This document shows positions 1 through 10,248 of a DNA stretch of 64,000 bases, piece after piece (position 1 is the stretch's first letter; each line of letters starts with the position of its first letter). A program made the translations under genes and the position numbers. The stretch comes from Synechococcales cyanobacterium C42_A2020_086 (GTDB lineage: Bacteria > Cyanobacteriota > Cyanobacteriia > Elainellales > Elainellaceae). Below the pieces are notes generated by a model that saw only the letters and a program-made list of their open reading frames with translations, ran no database searches and was not told the DNA's origin. The DNA lies in the NCBI GenBank assembly GCA_015272325.1, contig JACYLU010000029.1, forward strand, positions 58,705 to 122,704, given 5' to 3'.

Positions 1-327
1 CTTGTCCTGTAATAGGGCCATCGCCAAGCGAGGTCCATAGATCACGGGGATATCGAACTGCTTCAAGTGGAAGGGGATACCGCCAATATGGTCTTCGTGC
101 CCGTGGGTCACAATCATGCCTTTGATCTTGTGACGATTTTCCCGCAAATACGTGGTATCGGGTAACACCACATTCACTCCATGCATTCCATCAGTGGGAA
201 AGGCTAAGCCGGCATCGAGCAGGACAATTTCGTCGTTGTATTCAAACACACAGGTGTTCTTGCCGATTTCATGTAAGCCACCCAGAGGAATGATTTTGAG
301 AGTGTTTGAGGAATCGTTTTGATTCAT
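1..327 (-). CDS. rnj: Ribonuclease J, N-terminal part (cut by window edge)
   Basis: This is the first 109 codons of a metallo-beta-lactamase-fold RNase J, an endo/5'-exoribonuclease for mRNA decay and RNA maturation in the cytoplasm. The N-terminus reads MNQNDSSNTLKIIPLGGLHE, the usual beta-CASP opening, and the zinc-binding motif THGHEDHIGG is visible near residues 75-84. The ATG at 325-327 (minus strand) follows AAGGA at a normal distance, which fixes the start. The rest of the gene lies beyond base 1. It reads in the same direction as asd and dapA upstream of it, 229 bases after the dapA stop, an order I recall from other cyanobacteria. Family assignment is secure; completeness cannot be judged. 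Confidence 0.93.
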   Translation of the reverse strand, partial: MNQNDSSNTLKIIPLGGLHEIGKNTCVFEYNDEIVLLDAGLAFPTDGMHGVNVVLPDTTYLRENRHKIKGMIVTHGHEDHIGGIPFHLKQFDIPVIYGPRLAMALLQDK

Positions 328-556
328 AAGTATCCTTAAACTAAAGGGATAGGTTTGGAGAAAAGCGAAGGCTGGGGCGGAAAGCAAGGTGAGCCAGATC
401 GCGAGATCAGAAAGTAGCTCAGGCATACCATAAGTACTGTTCTGGTGGATTCTCGGCGCTAACGTCTAACCCCACAGAATCCGCAGAACCAGTCAATTTC
501 CGTATTTAGTTGTCAAAAATCTGGTAGATAGCCGCGGGCAGAGATTAGCGCTGCAC

Positions 557-1450
557 TCATCCTGCTTCTAGCAATCCCAGTTCTGCCATTGCCGTTCGCA
601 AGGTGTGCTCTAGAGTAGAGGATTGCTCAACCAGAGGCAGGCGAGTATGACCAACGGGCCACCCTCGCAGCCGCAGAGCAGCCTTAATGGGAATTGGGTT
701 CGTGCTGACAAATAGCGCCTTAAATAACGGAAAGAGCCGCAGATGAATTTGAGTCGCGAGCTGTGTCTGCCCCTGCTCAAAGCTCTGGATCATCTGCTGC
801 ACCTGCTGACCCACAAGATGGCTGGCTACGCTAATCACACCCTGTGCCCCCACCGCCAGCATCGGCAAGGTTAAGGAGTCATCGCCCGAGTAAATGGCAA
901 ACTCGGCTGAAGTCATGCGCCGAATCTGACTAACTTGGTCCAAGTTACCGCTCGCTTCCTTAATGGCCACAATGTTGGAGATTTCGCTCAAGCGAACCAC
1001 GGTTTCTGGCAACAAATTTTGCCCTGTTCGCCCAGGAATGTTGTACAGCACGAGGGGTAAGTCAGGACTAGACTGAGCGATGGCCCGGAAGTGCTGGAAT
1101 AACCCTTCTTGCGGCGGTTTATTGTAGTAGGGAACCACTTGCAGCGTCCCATCTAATCCTAGCTTATCGGCCTTCTGAGTAGCAGCAATCGCCTCCTCGG
1201 TTGAATTGGACCCGGTACCAGCAATGACCTTGGCTTGACCAGCCACGGCACGCTGCACCACCTGAAACAGCTCATATTCTTCGTCCCAGGTTAGGGTTGG
1301 CGACTCTCCTGTTGTACCACAGACAACCAGGGTATCTGAACCCTGTTCAGCTAAATAGACGGCAAGCGACTCGGCAACAGCATAATCAACCCGTCCGTCT
1401 TCCCGAAACGGCGTGATCATCGCTGTTATAACCCGTCCGAAAATGGTCAC
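557..1450 (-). CDS. dapA: 4-hydroxy-tetrahydrodipicolinate synthase
   Basis: DapA condenses pyruvate with aspartate semialdehyde, the first committed step to meso-diaminopimelate and lysine. The 297-residue protein has the family's normal length. Visible motifs are GTTGESPTL (about 45-53), YYNKPPQEG (about 108), the LYNIPGRTG segment with the catalytic Tyr/Arg region (about 134-142), and AIKEASG with the Schiff-base lysine (about 162-168). The start codon is GTG, preceded by AGAGGAG at a plausible distance. Its substrate is made by asd, just upstream on the same strand with a 203-base gap, and rnj follows. Nothing looks abnormal. Confidence 0.97.
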   Translation of the reverse strand: MTIFGRVITAMITPFREDGRVDYAVAESLAVYLAEQGSDTLVVCGTTGESPTLTWDEEYELFQVVQRAVAGQAKVIAGTGSNSTEEAIAATQKADKLGLDGTLQVVPYYNKPPQEGLFQHFRAIAQSSPDLPLVLYNIPGRTGQNLLPETVVRLSEISNIVAIKEASGNLDQVSQIRRMTSAEFAIYSGDDSLTLPMLAVGAQGVISVASHLVGQQVQQMIQSFEQGQTQLATQIHLRLFPLFKALFVSTNPIPIKAALRLRGWPVGHTRLPLVEQSSTLEHTLRTAMAELGLLEAG

Positions 1451-1653
1451 GCTCTGCGATCTCCTCTATCTGGGGCAGCATTCAACAAAAGGGGTATCCA
1501 CGAGGCTAGCACCGGCAGCAATGATGTTGAGTACAAATACCTTAACTCATAATGAGGCGAGATGGACGCTCTTCAGCAATCCAATTCACAGACCGAATTG
1601 TCCTGATTGATATTCAAGTCCCAACTCAAGTCCCATCATGTCGCTTGGGGAAC

Positions 1654-2703
1654 CTACGTCCCAGCAATGGCTGCTGTCAGGGTAGGACGAATCAGGTCCT
1701 GTTCCACTAAAAGCTCAGCAATCTGCACCGCATTCAGGGCTGCACCCTTGCGAATCTGGTCACCGCTGAGCCACAGCTCCAGTCCGTTTGGGTTCGAAAT
1801 ATCCTGGCGGATCCGCCCCACCAGCACATCATCTTGACCACTCGCATCGATAGGCATGGGGAAATAGTTTGTCTGCCAATTCTCCACTAGTTTGACTCCA
1901 GCGGCCTGAGTTAAGATCTCTCGCGCCTCAGCCACACTGAATGGACGGGCAAACTCCAGATTAATCGCTTCCGAGTGGGCCCGCAGGACGGGAACCCGAA
2001 CACAGGTTGCCGTAATTCGCAAATCAGGCGCACCCAAAATCTTGCGCGTCTCGTTCACCATCTTCATCTCTTCCTCACAGTAGCCTAAGTCGTTGAGGGC
2101 AGAATTGTGAGGAAACAGATTGAACGCTAAGGGGTAAGGAAATACCTCCGGTTGCGGTGCCTGCCCGTTCAGAATGGCTAGAGACTGCGTCTTGACTTCT
2201 TCCATTGCCCGAGCACCCGCTCCACTAGCGGATTGGTAAGTAGCGGCTACAATTCGCTGAACAGGCTGCACTCGATGCAGCGGATAAACCGCCACCACCA
2301 TCAGGATGGTTGTGCAGTTGGGATTGGCAATAATGCCTTGATGAGCGGCGGCTGTCTGCGGGTTGACCTCGGGAACCACCAACGGCACAGCCGGATCCAT
2401 CCGGAAGGCGCTGGAATTATCAATCACAACCGCTCCTGCCGCTACCGCTTTCGGGGCCCATGCTTTGGAGATGGAGCCACCCGCCGAAGCCAGTACCAGA
2501 TCGACACCCTCAAAGGACTGCTCATTGACAGCTTCCACCTGCAACGACTCGCCCTGGAAAACTAAGGATTGCCCTGCCGAACGAGGAGAGGCCAAAAGCC
2601 GCAGCCCTGCCACAGGAAAATTTCGCTGCGCTAGCAGTTCCAGAAGCTCAGTTCCGACCGCACCTGTTGCACCCAAAATGGCAACTCGATAAGACTGGGG
2701 CAA
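1654..2703 (-). CDS. asd: Aspartate-semialdehyde dehydrogenase
   Basis: Asd reduces aspartyl phosphate to aspartate semialdehyde with NADPH, feeding both the lysine/DAP and threonine/methionine branches. The 349-residue protein shows the nucleotide-binding GATGAVG near residue 11, the active-site NPNCTT with the catalytic Cys near 130, and a C-terminal RVPVLRAHSEA segment typical of the family. The start is TTG rather than ATG: the codon at 2703 is preceded by an excellent AGGAGGAG ribosome-binding site, and the MPQSYRVAILGATG start leaves the correct short leader before the Rossmann motif. It probably heads an asd-dapA(-rnj) transcription unit. Confidence 0.97.
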   Translation of the reverse strand: MPQSYRVAILGATGAVGTELLELLAQRNFPVAGLRLLASPRSAGQSLVFQGESLQVEAVNEQSFEGVDLVLASAGGSISKAWAPKAVAAGAVVIDNSSAFRMDPAVPLVVPEVNPQTAAAHQGIIANPNCTTILMVVAVYPLHRVQPVQRIVAATYQSASGAGARAMEEVKTQSLAILNGQAPQPEVFPYPLAFNLFPHNSALNDLGYCEEEMKMVNETRKILGAPDLRITATCVRVPVLRAHSEAINLEFARPFSVAEAREILTQAAGVKLVENWQTNYFPMPIDASGQDDVLVGRIRQDISNPNGLELWLSGDQIRKGAALNAVQIAELLVEQDLIRPTLTAAIAGT

Positions 2704-3382
2704 ATTAAACTCCTCCTAAAGCTCAGGTGAATTGCACAAAAGCAACTAAAACAGAATCTTTAATTCATCGCCTCGTGGAACGGCATGCCTATGAATCATG
2801 AATAATGAGAGTAGACAGAATTAGACCAGGAAAACGGGTACTCGTCAAACTGAATTCACTGGATTCAGTTTAATTGGGCTAAGCGAGCAACGGGTGAAAT
2901 GCATCTTACCTAACAGCTTGGCACGAAGTGTGGAAAAGAAACCTTAAATTCTAGAGAGTTGCGACAGAAACCCTTTACAACGCTTAAACTCACCAAATGC
3001 GATTTGGCAGCTATCGACAATCTTTTCTAGCTCGCTCACAATTCTCACAAGCAGATCACAGCTGGCTTTTCCAGTGAGGTTCCTGGCTGTTACTCCATTG
3101 TTGATGCTTGGCAACACCTAGTGAGATGCCTAGTGAGACAGTAGGGCAGATGCCTCTCCAGTCGACTCTAGTCAAAACTCCCAAGTCTCCCGACAGTGAA
3201 CAGTGGAGTAATACCTTTCCGGCAGGACCTTATCCGGCAGAGATTATTTTAGTTAACCGTCAAGGATAGTTATACTACAATTCCCGCTATTTCCCCACAG
3301 TCTGAGTCAGGATCAGTTACCATAGCTTATTGCAGCAACGCTGATGAGATCAGCGCTCCAGCATACTGTCATGAGAGATGCG
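2704..3382. other. Intergenic region between asd and tig (divergent)
   Basis: No gene is supported here. The stretch must hold the promoters of asd (leftward) and tig (rightward). A perfect 9-base inverted repeat at 2847-2871 and a TATACT hexamer at 3271-3276 are the only recognisable elements. A 10-base direct repeat (CCTAGTGAGA) occurs twice near 3117-3140. Confidence 0.5.
2847..2871. repeat. Inverted repeat upstream of asd
   Basis: The arms AAACTGAAT and ATTCAGTTT are perfectly complementary and separated by 7 bases. The element lies about 145 bases upstream of the asd start. It has no T-run on either side, so an operator or RNA hairpin is more likely than a terminator. No function is demonstrated. 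Confidence 0.45.
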
Positions 3383-5026
3383 ATGAAAGTAACCCAGGAA
3401 AAACTGCCAGCCAGCCAGATTGGTTTAGAGATCGAAATCACGCCGGAAATGACGCAGCAGGCGTACGACAAAACCCTGCAAGATTTTACTCGGTCGCTCA
3501 ATATTCCTGGGTTCCGTAAGGGAAAAGTCCCGCGGCAGGTGCTCATTCAGCGGTTTGGGCTAACCCGTATCAAAGCTGCGGTGGTGGAAGACTTGATCCA
3601 AACTAGTTTGCGACAGGCGCTAGAGCAAGAAAAGATTGAAGCCATTGGTAGCCCAGAGCTGCGTTCGTCGTTTGAGGAACTAGTTGAGCAATACAAGCCA
3701 GGAACTGCCCTAACTTTCTCGGCTTCTGTGGATGTGCCGCCCGAGGTCAAGCTGAATCAGTATACCGGGCTAGAGGTCAAGGCAGAGGAGTTTAAGTACG
3801 ACCCAAGCCGCGTTGATCAGATGTTGGAAGACTACCGCAAACGCTCGGCCACCCTGGTGCCAGTAGAAGATCGTCCCGCACAGATGGGAGATGTGGCAAC
3901 AGTCGATTTCAGTGGACGACTGACCGAAGTCGCGGAGGGGGAAACTGCCGATATACCGGGTGCCAGCGCTGAGGATTTTGAAATTGAGCTAGCAGAAGGG
4001 CGCTTTATCCCCGGGTTCATCGACGGCATCGTGGGTATGCAGCCCGGAGAAACCAAAGAGGTCGCAGTCACCTTTCCTGAGGAATATCCCCAAGCCGATC
4101 TCGCGGGTAAACCTGCAGTTTTTACCATTACGCTGAAGGAGCTGAAGGAGCGGGAGCTTCCCGAGCTAGACGATGATTTTGCTCAGGAAATCAGCGAATT
4201 TGAGACCTTAGCAGCGCTACGCGAATCCCTGGAAGCTCGTTTTCAAAAAGAAGCGGAGCAAAAGACAAAGAACAGTAAGCAAGAGGCACTGCTCAAAGAG
4301 CTTGTGCAGCATTTGGAGGTGGAGCTACCAGAAAGCCTCATCCGTCAGGAGGTTGATTATGCCATTACCCAAACCGCGATTCGCTTTGGGCAGCAAGGGA
4401 TGGACATCAAGAAAACCTTCACCCGCGACGTTGTATCGATGCTGCGGCAGCAAGCTCGTCCAGAAGCGATCGGCCGCCTGAAGCGCACCATGGCCTTGGG
4501 CGAGGTTGCTAAACGAGAGTCAATTCAGGTAGATGCTGAGGCGGTACAAGCCCGTATGCAGGAGGTGCTGGAAAGCTACAGCGATCAGCAGGATGTGGAC
4601 GAACAGCGGCTGCGCGAGGTGGTAGAGGAAGAGCTGCTGCAAGAGAAAATTTTCGAGTGGTTGGAAGCCCACAATACGGTGGAGCTAGTGCCTGAAGGAA
4701 CTTTACCCAAGGAACCTGAGGATGTAGCGCCTACGGCAGAAGCAGTTCCAGACGAGACGCCTTCGGAAACTTTGGAACTAGAGGCAGTGGAAGCAGTAGA
4801 GGCAACAGAAGTATCTGGGGTAGAGGCGGCTGAAGCGCCAATCGCCACACCAGTAAGCGATGTGACCACGACCGAAGCAACCACGGTCGAAGTTGCAGCA
4901 GAAACGGTGGCATCAGATGCAGCACCTGCGGAAGCAAGTCCAGAGGTGACTGAGAAACCGGCTGCTTCTGAGGCGAAAAAGACCAGCTCTAAGAAAGGGA
5001 AATCCGGCAAGTCTGCCGCTAAATAG
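3383..5026 (+). CDS. tig: Trigger factor, ribosome-associated chaperone
   Basis: Trigger factor binds at the ribosome exit tunnel and helps nascent chains fold. The start MKVTQEKLPASQIGLEIEI at 3383 is the one I recall for cyanobacterial homologues; an in-frame ATG 39 bases upstream is less likely. The ribosome-binding signature FRKGKVPRQV lies near residues 45-55, followed by the FKBP-type PPIase domain (about 150-245) and the helical C-terminal arms. After about residue 445 comes an unusual tail of roughly 100 residues rich in Ala, Glu, Thr and Val, ending in a Lys/Ser-rich stretch. The total is 547 residues, longer than the usual 430-480. It lies upstream of clpP-clpX, a classic arrangement. 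Confidence 0.96.
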   Translation: MKVTQEKLPASQIGLEIEITPEMTQQAYDKTLQDFTRSLNIPGFRKGKVPRQVLIQRFGLTRIKAAVVEDLIQTSLRQALEQEKIEAIGSPELRSSFEELVEQYKPGTALTFSASVDVPPEVKLNQYTGLEVKAEEFKYDPSRVDQMLEDYRKRSATLVPVEDRPAQMGDVATVDFSGRLTEVAEGETADIPGASAEDFEIELAEGRFIPGFIDGIVGMQPGETKEVAVTFPEEYPQADLAGKPAVFTITLKELKERELPELDDDFAQEISEFETLAALRESLEARFQKEAEQKTKNSKQEALLKELVQHLEVELPESLIRQEVDYAITQTAIRFGQQGMDIKKTFTRDVVSMLRQQARPEAIGRLKRTMALGEVAKRESIQVDAEAVQARMQEVLESYSDQQDVDEQRLREVVEEELLQEKIFEWLEAHNTVELVPEGTLPKEPEDVAPTAEAVPDETPSETLELEAVEAVEATEVSGVEAAEAPIATPVSDVTTTEATTVEVAAETVASDAAPAEASPEVTEKPAASEAKKTSSKKGKSGKSAAK

Positions 5027-5390
5027 CCTCTCAGCAATCTCAGCTGATTCTTCAACTGATTCTTAACACCCCCATGGCACCCTAATTCGCTGTGAGGGGC
5101 GGATTGCTGTGCTCCGCTGGAGGGACGCCATTGCCTGTAAGATTGACGGCCTAGTCATTTGCGCTCTGCTCAACGACCCTAGTAAATCCAAGAATCAAAC
5201 CAAGAATTTAAGTTCTGATGAGAGGGGCAAATCTTACACTTTGATGAGGATTTGCCTCTGTTCCTACCAGTCTCAACTAGTTAAGGCATAATGTCGGATA
5301 GAGAGTCGTTAGTCTCAATGCATTTCAACTGCCTCTGTGGATTGATCTCTCTCTCGACATGGTTCATTTTCTAGGTCTGTCTTCAGTTCT
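5027..5390. other. Intergenic region between tig and clpP
   Basis: No RNA or protein gene is supported. A 60-codon open frame at 5109-5291 has no recognisable features. The stretch probably contains the clpP promoter; a CATAAT hexamer near 5286-5292 is a weak candidate -10 element. Confidence 0.4.
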
Positions 5391-6101
5391 ATGATTCATT
5401 CCCAATCCGCTGTTTCGTTTACCAGCCTTAGTCCTTCTGACATTCGTTCTACCCGTCAGCTTAAGGTTCATGCTGCTGGAGAGGGGGTCATCCCAATGGT
5501 AGTTGAACAGTCTGGACGAGGCGAGCGGGCATTTGATATCTACTCTCGACTGTTGCGGGAACGAATTGTGTTTCTAGGAACTCAAGTGGACGATACAGTT
5601 GCCGATTCTATCGTGGCGCAACTGCTGTTTCTGGATGCTGAGGATCCCGAAAAAGACATTCAGCTCTACATCAATTCTCCCGGCGGTTCAGTGACAGCGG
5701 GGATGGCAATTTACGATACGATGCAGCAGGTTCGTCCTGATGTCATTACAATTTGTTACGGCTTGGCAGCGAGCATGGGGGCATTTCTCCTCGCGAGTGG
5801 AGCTAAAGGAAAACGCCTTTCCTTGCCGAGTTCCCGCATCATGATTCATCAGCCTCTGGGAGGTGCCCAGGGTCAGGCGGTGGATATTGAAATTCAAGCC
5901 AAAGAAATTCTGTATCACAAACGTACCCTGAATGAATTGTTGGCTTATCATACAGGACAGCCAATCGAAAAGATTGAGGCAGATACCGAGCGCGATTTCT
6001 TCATGTCGGCAGAAGAAGCAAAGAACTATGGTCTAATTGATCGGGTTATTTCGCGTCAAAATCTGCCAATGCCAGGTGAGTCCATTACCGCAGTCAAGTA
6101 A
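5391..6101 (+). CDS. clpP: ATP-dependent Clp protease proteolytic subunit
   Basis: This serine peptidase subunit forms the barrel that degrades proteins fed by ClpX. The catalytic Ser lies in [14 protein letters not shown], the catalytic His in MIHQPLGGA, and the Asp follows near [10 protein letters not shown]. The conserved core starts at [20 protein letters not shown]. Two starts compete: the ATG at 5391 gives 236 residues with a 35-residue leader, while the ATG at 5496 has a much better ribosome-binding site (GAGGGGG, 8 bases away) and gives 201 residues. I keep the longer form because leader-bearing cyanobacterial ClpPs exist, but the shorter one is quite possible. clpX follows after 9 bases. 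Confidence 0.95.
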   Translation: MIHSQSAVSFTSLSPSDIRSTRQLKVHAAGEGVIPMVVEQSGRGERAFDIYSRLLRERIVFLGTQVDDTVADSIVAQLLFLDAEDPEKDIQLYINSPGGSVTAGMAIYDTMQQVRPDVITICYGLAASMGAFLLASGAKGKRLSLPSSRIMIHQPLGGAQGQAVDIEIQAKEILYHKRTLNELLAYHTGQPIEKIEADTERDFFMSAEEAKNYGLIDRVISRQNLPMPGESITAVK

Positions 6102-6110
6102 GGGGCAACT

Positions 6111-7448
6111 ATGTCTAAGTACGACTCCCATCTGAAGTGTTCGTTCTGTGGTAAATCGCAGGAGCAGGTTCGCAAGCTAATTGCTGGGCCCGGAGTCTAC
6201 ATTTGCGACGAATGCGTTGACTTGTGCAACGAGATCTTGGATGAGGAGTTATTCGACTCGGGTGCTGCCGTTCCCCAACCCTCAGCCAGACGAGAACACC
6301 ATGCCCCTGAGCGACGTCCGGTGCGGTCTTCAGGCTTTTCGATGAACCAGATTCCCAAGCCGAGAGAAATCAAAAAGCATCTCGATGAGCATGTGATCGG
6401 GCAGGAAGACGCGAAGAAGATCCTCTCGGTGGCGGTGTACAACCACTACAAGCGGCTTAGCTATGTCCAGTCTAAAGGGTCGGGTAAGGACGATGCGATT
6501 GAGCTGCAAAAGTCCAATATTCTGCTGATTGGTCCCACGGGCTGCGGCAAAACGTTGCTAGCCCAAACCTTGGCAGAAATGCTAGATGTCCCCTTTGCGG
6601 TAGCTGATGCCACAACGCTGACTGAGGCAGGCTACGTCGGTGAAGATGTGGAGAATATTCTGCTGCGGCTGTTGCAGGTGGCTGATCTGGACGTCGAGGC
6701 AGCGCAGCGCGGCATCATCTACATTGACGAGATCGATAAGATTGCCCGCAAGAGCGAAAATCCTTCAATTACCCGAGATGTCTCGGGTGAAGGGGTGCAG
6801 CAAGCCCTGCTGAAGATGTTGGAAGGCACCATCGCCAATGTGCCACCCCAGGGAGGGCGTAAGCATCCCTATCAAGACTGCATCCAGATTGATACCAGCA
6901 ACATCCTCTTTATTTGTGGCGGTGCCTTCGTAGGTCTTGATAAAGCCGTAGAGCAGCGGATCGGCAAGAAGACCATGGGCTTTATTCAGCCGGGCGAAAA
7001 CCAGTCCAAAGAAAAACGAGCCGCTGACATTCTGCGCCATCTAGAGCCGGATGATCTAGTGAAGTTCGGCATGATCCCAGAATTCATTGGACGAGTGCCC
7101 GTCGTTGCCGTTGTTGATCCGTTGGATGAGGAAGCGCTGTCTGCTATTTTGACGGAACCCAAGAACGCACTCGTGAAGCAGTACCAAAAGCTAATGCGCA
7201 TGGACAATGTGCACCTCGAGTTCAAGTCCGATGCCGTGCGGGCTATCGCCAAAGAAGCCTATCGTCGCAAGACTGGAGCGCGAGCACTGCGCAGCATTGT
7301 CGAAGAGCTGATGCTAGACGTGATGTACGAATTGCCGTCGCGCAAAGATGTGACGCGCTGTGCCATTACCCGTGAAATGGTCGAGAAACGCTCAACTGCA
7401 GAGCTGCTCATGCACCCTTCCTCGCTGCCGAAGCCAGAATCTGCTTAG
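6111..7448 (+). CDS. clpX: ATP-dependent Clp protease ATP-binding subunit ClpX
   Basis: ClpX is the AAA+ unfoldase that recognises substrates and threads them into ClpP. The 445-residue protein has the N-terminal zinc-binding domain (CSFCGK at 10-15 and CDECVDLC near 32-39), Walker A GPTGCGKT, the pore-loop segment [10 protein letters not shown], Walker [11 protein letters not shown] and the C-terminal domain D2. The ribosome-binding site AAGGGG lies 6 bases before the ATG, and the gene is only 9 bases after clpP, so the two are almost surely co-transcribed. Everything expected of the family is present. Confidence 0.98.
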   Translation: MSKYDSHLKCSFCGKSQEQVRKLIAGPGVYICDECVDLCNEILDEELFDSGAAVPQPSARREHHAPERRPVRSSGFSMNQIPKPREIKKHLDEHVIGQEDAKKILSVAVYNHYKRLSYVQSKGSGKDDAIELQKSNILLIGPTGCGKTLLAQTLAEMLDVPFAVADATTLTEAGYVGEDVENILLRLLQVADLDVEAAQRGIIYIDEIDKIARKSENPSITRDVSGEGVQQALLKMLEGTIANVPPQGGRKHPYQDCIQIDTSNILFICGGAFVGLDKAVEQRIGKKTMGFIQPGENQSKEKRAADILRHLEPDDLVKFGMIPEFIGRVPVVAVVDPLDEEALSAILTEPKNALVKQYQKLMRMDNVHLEFKSDAVRAIAKEAYRRKTGARALRSIVEELMLDVMYELPSRKDVTRCAITREMVEKRSTAELLMHPSSLPKPESA

Positions 7449-7832
7449 TCGCTCAGCCTAGTCGCTGAATTGTTCTTCTGCATTGTTCTTTATCGTTTCG
7501 TTGGATCCCAAGCTTCTCTGAGGCTTGGGATTCGCGTTTGGGATTTACGTTTGAGGGCAACGCTGTCTACATCACGGTAAACGATTAGAGTCTTGGATTA
7601 GACTCTTGCTCTAGAAAGCAGACTAGAAGCACCACCGATCCAGTCAACTCCAGCCAACAGACCCATCAACAGAGCTGCAAACAAAACAATTCTTCAACAA
7701 TTCAGCTTGATGGGGGTGCCACATCTGGAGGAGTTCAACTATAATTTAGCGGTTTCAGCTCTATCCATGGAGATACAACAGATAAAGGGTTGCTCTGTGC
7801 GATTGAATGTAAGGAGGCAATACAGCAGCATC
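7449..7832. other. Intergenic region after clpX
   Basis: It contains the inverted repeat at 7505-7531 listed separately, and the probable promoter of the peptidoglycan-binding protein. The long open frame of the next gene extends back to 7707, but the first 42 codons look untranslated. Confidence 0.4.
7505..7531 (+). terminator. Probable terminator hairpin after clpX
   Basis: ATCCCAAGC and GCTTGGGAT form a perfect 9-base-pair stem with a 9-base loop, 56 bases after the clpX stop. The downstream bases (TCGCGTTTGGG) are only weakly T-rich, so termination could be Rho-dependent or inefficient. Confidence 0.55.
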
Positions 7833-9473
7833 ATGAACGACGGTATAGCCTATCTCTGGTTCTATGAATCGAACGATTTAAGTCCATACGATTCAAATTC
7901 ATCAGTATCTCTGTCCGATTCACGACGCTTGAGCGGTAACCTGCCTATGAATCGCCTTCAGAGACACCCACGTCGTAAGCACTCATTTAAGCTAGTTCAT
8001 TTTCTCCTGTTTACTACATCTACTGCCGTGTTGAGCAGTGTTGGCAATGCGCTAGCGACTCCAGCAGAATTAGATCCGGCTGACGATACGCCATTGCTCG
8101 CTCAAGCTTATCCGACACCACGAGGTCATTCTGGGAGCTATCCGGCTCCAGGCAATTCGCCCTCCTATCCCCAAGGACCGGCTGGCTATCCAGGCAGTTA
8201 TGGTCATTCTGGGGCTTATCCGGGCAGCTATCCGCCCTCCTATCCAGCCCCTTCTAGTAGCAGAGGTTATTATTCTGCCGCACCCGGCATGTCGGGCAGT
8301 TCGGTAGCTAGCGTACAGCAACGCCTGGCCGAGCTAGGCTACTATACTGGTCCAATTAGCGGCTCCTTTGATGCGACAACTCAGCAGGCGGTCATTCAAT
8401 TTCAGCGTGACAACGGCTTAGTTCCGGATGGCATTGTAGGGGTCAGGACAGAGGGCGCTCTCTATGGCAGTGGAGCAGCACCCACCGCTATGTCGCCGGG
8501 ATTCGTTGACCCTTATGCTTATCCCAGCACTGCATCAGCGCCGCCGTATCTGCAGCTCAATCAGTCGGGTACAGAAGTTTCGGAATTGCAGCAGCAGTTA
8601 GCGGCCCTAGGTTACTACACCGGACCAATTTCAGGGATGTTTGATGAGGCCACTCAAGCGGCAGTCGTCGGATTTCAGCAGGCTTACGGTTTGCGTCCGG
8701 ATGGTATTGTTGGCAACGCGACTGGCACAGCCCTGCGCCAAGCGGTTGAGTCGTCAGCAGGGTCTGCGGTAGACTCTGCCGCTCCATCCTCGGACGGGTT
8801 GCTGCGCCTCGGAGATACCGGAACTGGCGTCAGCGATCTGCAAACTCGTCTGCGCGATCTGGGTTATTACCATGGTCCAATCAATGGCAGTTTTGGCGAA
8901 CAGACCGAAGCAGCCCTGATAGCCTTTCAGCAAGCACAGGGGCTAGCCACGGATGGCATTGCAGGCCCACAGGTTGCGTCTGCCTTACAGGCTGCGGTCC
9001 AACCTACCACGCCCTCGGCAGCGCCCTCAGCAGACAGTTCCCCCGCCACCCCAGTTCAGCCCGTCTCACCTGCTGCCAACAGCACCCCTGTTGTCCCCGG
9101 GGAAGCCCCGACTCCAGGACCTACCCCAGGACAAACTCCAGGTCAGACATCAGGTCAAGTCAGCGTCCCAGATCTGCAATCTATTCCCCAGGGGTCTCAG
9201 CCTGCCCAGCCCTCCGGACAGCCCGCTATCCCCCAACCGACCGTTCCACCACCGTTGGCTCAGCCATCCCTACCCCAATCCAGCTCTGGGCCCGCTCAAT
9301 CCGCAGCCTATCAGCCGCGGCAGCAAGGGCGTTTTAGTGTGGCAGAGCTACAGCGACGTCTGCGGGCGAATGGCTTTAATCCAGGCGAGATTAACGGCAT
9401 TTATGATGCTGCAACGCAAAGTGCTATCACAGAAGCTCAGCGGGCCTATGGCTTAACGGGAAGCGATCTCTGA
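7833..9473 (+). CDS. Secreted protein with four peptidoglycan-binding (PG_binding_1) domains
   Basis: The start chosen (ATG at 7833, MNDGIAYLW...) has AAGGAGG upstream, though 15 bases away, and matches the 'AYL' opening I recall in related cyanobacterial proteins. A hydrophobic export signal follows (LVHFLLFTTSTAVLSSVGNA, about residues 59-80). After a Tyr/Pro/Ser/Gly-rich stretch come three closely similar PG_binding_1 repeats, each with LGYYxGPIxGxF and PDGI(V/A)G-type motifs, then a Pro/Gln/Ser-rich linker, and a fourth, more divergent repeat (ANGFNPGEINGIYD) at the C-terminus. No catalytic domain is visible, so a structural wall-binding or scaffold role is inferred. Later ATGs (for example 7947) would still keep the signal peptide. 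Confidence 0.85.
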   Translation: MNDGIAYLWFYESNDLSPYDSNSSVSLSDSRRLSGNLPMNRLQRHPRRKHSFKLVHFLLFTTSTAVLSSVGNALATPAELDPADDTPLLAQAYPTPRGHSGSYPAPGNSPSYPQGPAGYPGSYGHSGAYPGSYPPSYPAPSSSRGYYSAAPGMSGSSVASVQQRLAELGYYTGPISGSFDATTQQAVIQFQRDNGLVPDGIVGVRTEGALYGSGAAPTAMSPGFVDPYAYPSTASAPPYLQLNQSGTEVSELQQQLAALGYYTGPISGMFDEATQAAVVGFQQAYGLRPDGIVGNATGTALRQAVESSAGSAVDSAAPSSDGLLRLGDTGTGVSDLQTRLRDLGYYHGPINGSFGEQTEAALIAFQQAQGLATDGIAGPQVASALQAAVQPTTPSAAPSADSSPATPVQPVSPAANSTPVVPGEAPTPGPTPGQTPGQTSGQVSVPDLQSIPQGSQPAQPSGQPAIPQPTVPPPLAQPSLPQSSSGPAQSAAYQPRQQGRFSVAELQRRLRANGFNPGEINGIYDAATQSAITEAQRAYGLTGSDL

Positions 9474-10248
9474 TGATCTCTAGAGTGAGGATAGATTCAA
9501 CCTCCCGGCTGATCGTTGGGCCTATCTCTGAACCCCTTTTGAATGCAGGTAGTCAGCTGGTCTGAACCCTCAAAGCATAAGCCAAAACACTAGGATGAAC
9601 AGGCGCGCTCGTCGCGTCTTTTTGTTTGTTATTGGTTTGTTATGGAGGATTCAGAAGTGCTTCCGCGTCGGTTGAAGTCGCTGAGTACGGCTACCCGCAC
9701 CTGTTGTTCTTACTTCACCCACTGCCACGGATTTTTTCATTTGCTACTGTCTTAAATGAATTCTGCATTGCTGGACCGGCTCTTGAGCATCCTAGTTCAG
9801 AAAGTTCAGAAATGCGGCGACTGCTGATGTTTAACGAGCTGGCAATGCTGCTTTGGGATGGCTGGCCCCACTTTTTGCCATCCCTAGTTCCTTGACTAAC
9901 TGAGTCGCTCGACAGGTTAGGCTGTCCTGCTTGATTCTGTTTGCCCGATGGTAGTTGACCTCAGCACCATTCCTACGCTGAGTTGAGCCGGCTGACCGGT
10001 AGAGCAGGCGGTTCAAGACATCAGCAAGACATCAATTCTATCGCTGTAGCTGTCGAGCGCCTGGTAGGTAATACGCCAAAGGCTTGGTCTTCAGGTCTGG
10101 AGTGAGAAAGCCGCGGGAGTGTATGCAGCTCTGCGGCACTCCACCTTGGCTGGAGCTTGGCTGGCGGAACCTACAGCGGTAATTGTCCATCGACACTCGT
10201 CGAAAAATCAACACTCTGAAAATTAGGATCTGAAAAGAGGGTCAATTT
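9474..10248. other. 775-base region without a supported gene
   Basis: Apart from the hairpin terminator near 9601-9623, I see nothing secure. Short open frames at 9626-9895, 9642-9755 and 9756-9827 lack family resemblance. It presumably contains the promoter for the small gene at 10249. Confidence 0.4.
9601..9623 (+). terminator. Intrinsic terminator
   Basis: AGGCGCG and CGCGTCT pair as a 7-base stem (one G-T wobble) around the 5-base loop CTCGT and run straight into a TTTTT tract. It lies 128 bases after the stop of the peptidoglycan-binding protein gene and fits a Rho-independent terminator for it. Confidence 0.65.

Noticed and set aside
4585..5055. Long minus-strand open frame opposite the tig tail
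   Set aside because: It is the mirror of the low-complexity Ala/Glu/Thr tail of tig, with a Ser/Ala-rich translation, and has no ribosome-binding site.
9642..9827. Two short open frames in the 9.6-9.8 kb gap
   Set aside because: They overlap other small frames, have no plausible family resemblance, and only one (9642) has a GGAGG-like site that lies inside its own codons.
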